A stretch of DNA of 51,409 bases from JANRKT01 sp033763355 (GTDB lineage Bacteria; Bacteroidota; Bacteroidia; Chitinophagales; Chitinophagaceae): NCBI GenBank assembly GCA_033763355.1, contig JANRKT010000065.1, forward strand, positions 1-51,409. Direction: 5' to 3'. Below the pieces are notes generated by a model. It saw only the letters and a program-made list of their open reading frames with translations. It was not told where the DNA came from and did no database searches. Made by a program: the position numbers and the translations under genes. How positions within the stretch are numbered: the stretch's first letter is position 1; each line of letters starts with the position of its first letter. This document shows, piece after piece, positions 46,793 through 51,409 of this stretch.

Positions 46793-47458
46793 TTATTTAT
46801 GTATAACTTTCAGATCTTTAAAATATCCTTCCGTTCCAATGTCAACCCAAAGCCCGATTCCCCCTTTTGCAGCACTTCCTTTCATTTCACTTACAATGAA
46901 TGAGGCCTGCTTCTGATTGTTTAGATATAATTTTGCTTCTTTTCCTTTTACTTCAATTCTCATGGTTATCCATTCATTCAGCCCCATATCAGCATACGTT
47001 TCGTAGGTTTCGGGTGTCTCTTTTCTTAATCTGTCAAATTTGTAATCAGGATAGGAATAATATTGAACGCTGTGGTTACGGCGCACCTGGTCATCAGCCC
47101 GGCCATTCGTAGGGCGAATGTAAATGGACTCATATTTGGTGTTGTTATCATCAATTCTAAAAGCAATACCGATAAAACCTCTTGCAAATGCGGGTGCATT
47201 TTTCAATAAACGACTCAATACTTTTACTTCGATAATTCCATTTTCAAAATCCAGGTCTTTGACTTTTACAAAAGTGGGTTCGTCAACTTTCTGCACGGTG
47301 GAGTCTTTAATAACCCGCAATACATTTTTTTCATCTAATTTTTCGAAAGACATGTACACCTGGTTAGCTACAAGATTGCTTTTTAATAATTTGACAGACT
47401 GTGCCTGTAAACTTATTAAAAACAGCACTGCTGAAAATGCAAGAATGAAATTTTTCAT
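46793..47458 (-). CDS. Secreted LamG/DUF1080-like protein, paralog A
   Basis: The 221-residue protein has a signal peptide (FILAFSAVLFLISLQAQ). The mature part is a concanavalin A-like sandwich: FENGIIEVKVLSR, GFIGIAFRIDDNNTKYESIY, RRNHSVQYYSYPDYKFDRL, LNEWITMRIEVKGKEAKLYL and GIGLWVDIGTEGYFKDLKV. Such domains bind or hydrolyse sugars (3-keto-disaccharide hydrolase relatives) or act as plain binding modules. No catalytic pair is evident to me. It lies just downstream of a similar gene on the same strand (76 bp). Confidence 0.8.
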   Translation of the reverse strand: MKNFILAFSAVLFLISLQAQSVKLLKSNLVANQVYMSFEKLDEKNVLRVIKDSTVQKVDEPTFVKVKDLDFENGIIEVKVLSRLLKNAPAFARGFIGIAFRIDDNNTKYESIYIRPTNGRADDQVRRNHSVQYYSYPDYKFDRLRKETPETYETYADMGLNEWITMRIEVKGKEAKLYLNNQKQASFIVSEMKGSAAKGGIGLWVDIGTEGYFKDLKVIHK

Positions 47459-47534
47459 GTTTATTCAATGATGTTTAATTCTTCAAAAAGGCAACAATAG
47501 CCGCCCAAACTGCCGCAAAATTTTCCAAAAAAAA

Positions 47535-48293
47535 CTAAATATCTTCCACTTTCTCACCGTCTTGTTTCACCTTCAATGCTTTTTTGGTAACCTTTAAATC
47601 TTTGAAATAGCCTATGGTACCTATATCTACATACAGACCTATATATCCTTTCTTGCCTTTGCCAAGCATTTTATCTACAATAAAAGAAGAATACTTCATG
47701 TCATTGATGAACATTTCGGCTTTTTCGCCATTCACTTCTATCCTCATTTTTATCCACTCATTCAAAGCTACAGGGGCAGAGCCTTCATACGAACCCGCAG
47801 GATAGTTTTTTCTTAACGTTTCAAATTTGGCATGTGGATACGAAAAATATTGTACGGCATGATTTCTGAACATTTGATTATTGACTCTACCCACTTTGGG
47901 ACGCAGGTAAATAGACTCAAAAGCAGAATCATCTTCCTGCACTCTGAAAAAAACACCGATGAATCCTGCAATTCCGGGATAAGGTGCAGGGTCCTGTAAC
48001 TGGCTATACATTTTGACTTCTATTGTTCCATTTTCAAAGTCGTCCAAACCTACAAGGCGTGCATAATGGGGCTCATCAACAGTGGCCTCCAGACGATTTA
48101 CATCGAATGGAATGGCTTTTAAGTCTCTCTCTATTTTCAAAACATCTTTGCCCTGGAATTTGATTATTGACCCTGTAACATTTTTTAATTCAAACTCCTG
48201 CTTCTTCAGCCTTAGTTTTTGACCAAATGTGCTAAAGGCATAAAGAATCAGGCCAAAGGTAATAAGCAGGGTTTTTATGTTCGTCTGTTTCAT
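47535..48293 (-). CDS. Secreted LamG/DUF1080-like protein, paralog B
   Basis: The 252-residue protein has a signal peptide (LITFGLILYAFSTFGQ) and the same fold as its neighbour (FENGTIEVKMYSQL; GFIGVFFRVQEDDSAFESIY; MFRNHAVQYFSYPHAKFETL; GYIGLYVDIGTIGYFKDLKV), with a longer charged tail. The two are tandem paralogs. It begins 28 bp after the end of the NAD(P)-binding protein gene and may share its transcript. Ligand unknown. Confidence 0.8.
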   Translation of the reverse strand: MKQTNIKTLLITFGLILYAFSTFGQKLRLKKQEFELKNVTGSIIKFQGKDVLKIERDLKAIPFDVNRLEATVDEPHYARLVGLDDFENGTIEVKMYSQLQDPAPYPGIAGFIGVFFRVQEDDSAFESIYLRPKVGRVNNQMFRNHAVQYFSYPHAKFETLRKNYPAGSYEGSAPVALNEWIKMRIEVNGEKAEMFINDMKYSSFIVDKMLGKGKKGYIGLYVDIGTIGYFKDLKVTKKALKVKQDGEKVEDI

Positions 48294-48321
48294 TTGATTG
48301 TTGTTTTAATTGTGGAATTGA

Positions 48322-48987
48322 TCAATGCAATAGTGGTTCTGCGAGTTGCTTTACCTCATTTCGGGTGACTGTTTTACCCAAAGCACCAAATTCATGCATG
48401 TCGCCAAATACCTCGATACGGATTGATTGGTCAATACCGCCAATACGAACCGGTTCGAAACCGTTATCACGAATTAATTGTTCAATGTCTGCATTGATGC
48501 TGGTATTATCAGTAGCATAAAACAAAACAGCGGGTTCTGGTTTTTGAAAAGCAGCGCCTGCAAGTGAAGCAACCCCTAATGTGCCCAGTGCCTTTACCAA
48601 TTTAGCATTTTCGGGAAGAAGTAAAGAAAGTATCTCGCCTGCAGATTCATTTTCACCAATTATTTTTTTGAATCCGCCTTTTTCATCCGGAGCAATAGGA
48701 TTGGAAGGATCAACAATTATCTTTCCCTCCAGTTCTGTTGCATATTGATGCAGCAATTCTTTGATGGCACTGAACCAAACAGCAAACACAATGATATCTG
48801 CTTCTTTGATAGCTGCAACAATGTCCATTGGCTGTGCCAGGCCTCCCAGCTTTTGAGAAATTTCTTTTGCTTTTTCGATCGTTCTGTCTGCAACTATAAT
48901 GGCACGTTTCCCTTTTACAAGATTTGCAGCAACTGCAGTTCCGATATTTCCAAGACCGATAACTGCTACTTTAGATTTCTGTGTCAT
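48322..48987 (-). CDS. NAD(P)-binding F420-reductase-like oxidoreductase
   Basis: The 221-residue protein has a Rossmann nucleotide-binding start (VAVIGLGNIGTAVAANLVKG) and the pattern of NADP:F420 oxidoreductase-like proteins: ADIIVFAVWFSAIKELL, KIIVDPSNPIAP, LVKALGTLGVASLAGAAF, VLFYATDN. Bacteroidota do not make F420 as far as I know, so an NADP-dependent reductase for another substrate is more likely. It is the first gene of a minus-strand group with two LamG-like genes, next to a Crp/Fnr gene. Confidence 0.9.
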   Translation of the reverse strand: MTQKSKVAVIGLGNIGTAVAANLVKGKRAIIVADRTIEKAKEISQKLGGLAQPMDIVAAIKEADIIVFAVWFSAIKELLHQYATELEGKIIVDPSNPIAPDEKGGFKKIIGENESAGEILSLLLPENAKLVKALGTLGVASLAGAAFQKPEPAVLFYATDNTSINADIEQLIRDNGFEPVRIGGIDQSIRIEVFGDMHEFGALGKTVTRNEVKQLAEPLLH

Positions 48988-49089
48988 AACTATTTCTTTT
49001 TATTTGAATGATTGATTTGTAAGTGCAAATCTCCGTCATCCAGGAGGGGTTCTCCAATGACCTTGTATAAGAAATAGTATTGATGTAGT

Positions 49090-49692
49090 TTAAGACTTTG
49101 ACCTCTTGTTCCGTAATCGGCTCAGAAACTCAGGGGTTATTCCTAAAAAGGATGCTATTTGTGTTTGGGAAAGACGGTTTACCAGGTGTGGGTAAGTATC
49201 CAGAAAGGATTGGTGGCGTTCTTCAGCCGTTGAACTGATGCTTTGTAACAAACGTTTCTGTAATCCAACAAAACTGTTTTCAATCAGCACCCTGAAAATG
49301 CGGTCGAATTTCGGGGCCTGCAGGTAAATTGATATAAGATCAATACGGTTGATTTGTAATACCATCGTGTCTTCAATAGCATCAATATTCAGCTCCGATG
49401 GTTTTTCGCTATGAAAGCTGCCAAGATCAATGATCCAGTAATTCTCCGTTGCGAATTGAAGGATATGAATAACTCCCTGTTCATCTGTTTTATACATACG
49501 CAGGCAGCCGCGGACAACAAAATTGAATTGCGTGCATATATCGCCTTCCTGCAGCACAAACTGACGTTTGCGATAGAGGCGTGGGTGAAACTTTTCGGTT
49601 ACCAGTTCTTTCTCCTCTTTGTTTAAAGGGATAAGCCTGTCAAAGTAACCAAGCAATGGTTCGATAGAAGCCTGTGATAGATTTTCCTTCAT
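49090..49692 (-). CDS. Crp/Fnr-family transcriptional regulator
   Basis: The 200-residue protein has the cyclic-nucleotide-binding-like beta-roll (about 35-125: RKRQFVLQEGDICTQFNFVV; VIHILQFATENYWIIDLGSF), a dimerisation helix, and a C-terminal helix-turn-helix (LSQTQIASFLGITPEFLSRL). There is no Cys cluster of the FNR oxygen-sensing kind at the N-terminus. It may control the adjacent oxidoreductase genes; targets are unknown. Confidence 0.92.
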   Translation of the reverse strand: MKENLSQASIEPLLGYFDRLIPLNKEEKELVTEKFHPRLYRKRQFVLQEGDICTQFNFVVRGCLRMYKTDEQGVIHILQFATENYWIIDLGSFHSEKPSELNIDAIEDTMVLQINRIDLISIYLQAPKFDRIFRVLIENSFVGLQKRLLQSISSTAEERHQSFLDTYPHLVNRLSQTQIASFLGITPEFLSRLRNKRSKS

Positions 49693-49777
49693 TTGAGCGC
49701 ATTAATGTAATGCAAATTTCATATAAGCCGGTAAATTTAATGATACTGGCCTGAATCTGCTGCTATTGAATTTCAGG

Positions 49778-49881
49778 AATATTTGAATTTTGCAATTACT
49801 AGTTTCATTCTTATTGTCTTTCCTCTTGGAATTGATTTAGCTTATGTTCCATAATTCAAAGCGATTAGTATGGAAACAAAA
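49778..49881 (+). repeat. Duplicated leader of the aldo/keto reductase gene, left copy
   Basis: About 104 bp match 51218-51320 with one net gap. The match is strong at the 5' end (AATATTTGAATTTTGCAATT) and at the 3' end (GTTCCAT..., ATGGAAACAAAA), and weaker in the middle. The copy ends after four codons (METK), where it joins unrelated sequence running into the orphan lipoprotein gene on the other strand. It is a truncated duplicate, not a gene. Confidence 0.65.
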
Positions 49882-49933
49882 CGAGTATTTTTTTTATCAG
49901 TATTTCAATTGGCAAAAGATAGAACGATCGGAT

Positions 49934-51115
49934 TCAATGTGTTTCCATTTTATAAAGCCGGAATCTACCATCGATTTTTACAAATTCAAAAGAGTGGCGT
50001 TGCTGATAAACACTATAACTTGTTTTTAATTTCATCAGAAAACCAACTTTAAAGATTATTAAACTTTCATGGTCTTTAAGAGGAATATCTTGGGGTTTTC
50101 TTTCGGGGAATGATGTTACATAAATTTTATATTTATTTTTATCAATTAACGGCCACAATCCAGCCCTTTGAAAGTTTGTAAATGCAGAATCAATAAACAT
50201 GTCAATGCTTTCAATATTGTTTTCATAGTATTCCTTAGGCATTCCTTCACAAACTGAACAGATAATGCTGTCAAAAGAAATATTTTTAATTAAGGGTATA
50301 TCATTTGTTTTTAAAGAATTTACTAAAGATTTCCATGTTTTCAATAACTCAAATGAATCTTTTTTTGATAGTTCCATTTGCTGAGTTCTCTCTATTTGCA
50401 CTTCTCTGTGGACTATTGGATCTGGTTTTCCAAAAATTCCCCTTGCCTTTAATACAGTCTCTTTCTGCAATTGAAATAACTCAGGAACATAATTTCCCCA
50501 AACTGCTATAGCCTTTTTTCTTTCTTTGTCTATTTTATAGTATGGTTCTGGAAACCATTTTTGGGTCCGTGCCCTTGTAAATCCTTCAATACTAAATGAC
50601 ACCTCTTCACCAAAATCCAATTTTTCAGGTTTAACCATAGTGTTTCTGTTTTCATCGAGCCGCCCATAATCAAGAACTGAATAAGGGCTGGCCCATCGGC
50701 CTTCTTTGGTTTTGTATAAATCCGAATACAAATAAATCTCATGGAAAATTCCTTTTTTGGTGACATTAAGGTACAGAAGTGCATATTGGTAATTACCAAA
50801 TGAAGGAAAACCATAATGATCATAGGCTGTAAATGTTATGGTATCTTTATTGTAATCGCCACAAACCTTTTCAAGTATTCTGTAATGAGCTGTAAATTTT
50901 GAATAGTTCAGAAGCGATACCGAGTCAATCAAGTTTTTTTCCTCTTTGATATTTATTTTCTCCGCCACGATTACAAGTAATTTACTAGCAGAATCTGCAT
51001 TTTCCATACAGCCGGATGAGCTAGTGTGATTGTTTTTACAGTTTGTAAAAATGAAGGGAGTGCTTAAAAATAGAAGTATGGGAAAGGCGAATTTTATGTT
51101 GAAACGATATATCAT
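49934..51115 (-). CDS. Orphan lipoprotein of unknown function
   Basis: I do not recognise a family. The 393-residue protein has a lipoprotein signal with Cys26 (STPFIFTNC) and a soluble, charged remainder without membrane segments. The first half (about 40-185) has a beta-rich pattern (TITFTAYDHYGFPSFGNYQY; YALLYLNVTKKGIFHEIYL), which recalls secreted proteins that recite a release of ions or water-soluble ligands but shows no motif. The C-terminal half includes CSVCEGMPKEYYEN (a CxxC) and an NTF2-like ending (SLIIFKVGFLMKLKTSY; FEFVKIDGRFRLYKME). The gene is AT-rich and sits between the duplicated leaders at 49778-49881 and 51218-51320. Confidence 0.75.
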   Translation of the reverse strand: MIYRFNIKFAFPILLFLSTPFIFTNCKNNHTSSSGCMENADSASKLLVIVAEKINIKEEKNLIDSVSLLNYSKFTAHYRILEKVCGDYNKDTITFTAYDHYGFPSFGNYQYALLYLNVTKKGIFHEIYLYSDLYKTKEGRWASPYSVLDYGRLDENRNTMVKPEKLDFGEEVSFSIEGFTRARTQKWFPEPYYKIDKERKKAIAVWGNYVPELFQLQKETVLKARGIFGKPDPIVHREVQIERTQQMELSKKDSFELLKTWKSLVNSLKTNDIPLIKNISFDSIICSVCEGMPKEYYENNIESIDMFIDSAFTNFQRAGLWPLIDKNKYKIYVTSFPERKPQDIPLKDHESLIIFKVGFLMKLKTSYSVYQQRHSFEFVKIDGRFRLYKMETH

Positions 51116-51217
51116 TTTCCCACTAATTTATTTCAATTTCATCAAATTAGTTAATCTTTGATTTACCCCTTTATTCTTTAATGTTTTGATTTCCTCCGGG
51201 TAAGACGGCACGGGAAA

Positions 51218-51320
51218 AATATTTGATTTTCGTAATTACTTGTTTCCATTTTGCTATTTTCGGGTCTAGCACCTTCGTAGCTTTGTTCCATCATTAAAGT
51301 GAATGATTATGGAAACAAAA
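51218..51320 (+). repeat. Duplicated leader of the aldo/keto reductase gene, right copy
   Basis: The right copy of the 49778-49881 repeat is the intact one: it runs through the presumed promoter into the start codon of the aldo/keto reductase gene and ends after METK. It includes TTTGATTTTCGTAATTAC, which also lies upstream of the cytochrome c gene. Confidence 0.65.
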
Positions 51321-51409
51321 ATGCCAAAACGCAAATTAGGAAAGAACGGTCCAGAAGTCTCCGCCATTGGGCTCGGTTGCATGGGCATGAGCTTTGGCTA
51401 TGGCCCCGC
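51309..51409 (+). CDS. Aldo/keto reductase, N-terminal start only
   Basis: Thirty-three codons are visible before the right edge: METKMPKRKLGKNGPEVS, then AIGLGCMGMSFGYGP. The RKLGKNGPEVS-x-IGLGCMGMS pattern is the first strand and loop of the aldo/keto reductase TIM barrel. Such NADPH enzymes reduce aldehydes and ketones. The four-codon start METK is also present in the truncated duplicate at 49870. Confidence 0.88.
   Translation, partial: METKMPKRKLGKNGPEVSAIGLGCMGMSFGYGP

Noticed and set aside
49870..50052. A 60-codon plus-strand gene starting METKRV
   Set aside because: Only its first four codons match the aldo/keto reductase start; the rest is antisense to the lipoprotein gene, so it is a scar of the duplicated leader.

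Overview
The window looks like chromosomal DNA of a Bacteroidota species, most likely of the Chitinophagaceae type. The signs are two SusC/SusD pairs, a one-protein hybrid two-component regulator, a C-terminal type IX secretion sorting domain, many lipoproteins with Bacteroidota-style signals, few recognisable Shine-Dalgarno sites, and TAnnTTTG promoter elements. The genus is inference. I saw no rRNA, tRNA, CRISPR array or complete insertion sequence.

Region 1 (1-18187, minus strand) is a polysaccharide utilization locus. In transcription order it holds a hybrid two-component regulator, a GH31 enzyme with a PA14 insert, SusC, SusD, an IPT-domain surface glycan-binding lipoprotein, a type IX-secreted clan GH-A hydrolase, and a GH2 enzyme cut by the left edge. 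The set resembles xyloglucan loci (alpha-xylosidase, beta-galactosidase, arabinofuranosidase-like enzyme, surface binding protein), but no endo-xyloglucanase lies inside the window. A divergent SSS-family sodium/sugar symporter (18459-20075) may take up the released sugar.

Region 2 (20095-29627, minus strand) is a second SusC/SusD operon. It continues into a very large FG-GAP/VCBS-ASPIC/UnbV protein and a secreted vanadium-haloperoxidase/PAP2 family enzyme. It carries no glycoside hydrolase, so its substrate and chemistry are unclear. This is the best candidate here for an undescribed system.

Region 3 (30155-33235) holds an AraC regulator, a DUF2255-like protein, a secreted barrel-like protein, a secreted ABM-fold protein and two gene remnants. 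Region 4 (33305-36580) is a single-chain type IIG/IIL restriction-modification enzyme between two degenerate copies of the same intergenic sequence.

Region 5 (36816-51409) is an accessory redox neighbourhood: a second AraC regulator, a secreted carboxylesterase, a secreted DUF4440/NTF2-like protein, a lipoprotein flavodoxin, a cytochrome c, one 2Fe-2S subunit with two tandem Tat-exported molybdopterin subunits, two secreted LamG-like paralogs, an NAD(P)-binding F420-reductase-like protein, a Crp/Fnr regulator, an orphan lipoprotein and the start of an aldo/keto reductase. Several leader sequences are duplicated: one is shared by the esterase and the DUF4440 gene, and another, about 100 bp long with the first four codons of the reductase, lies on both sides of the orphan lipoprotein gene. 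These point to local duplication or insertion, or to shared operators.
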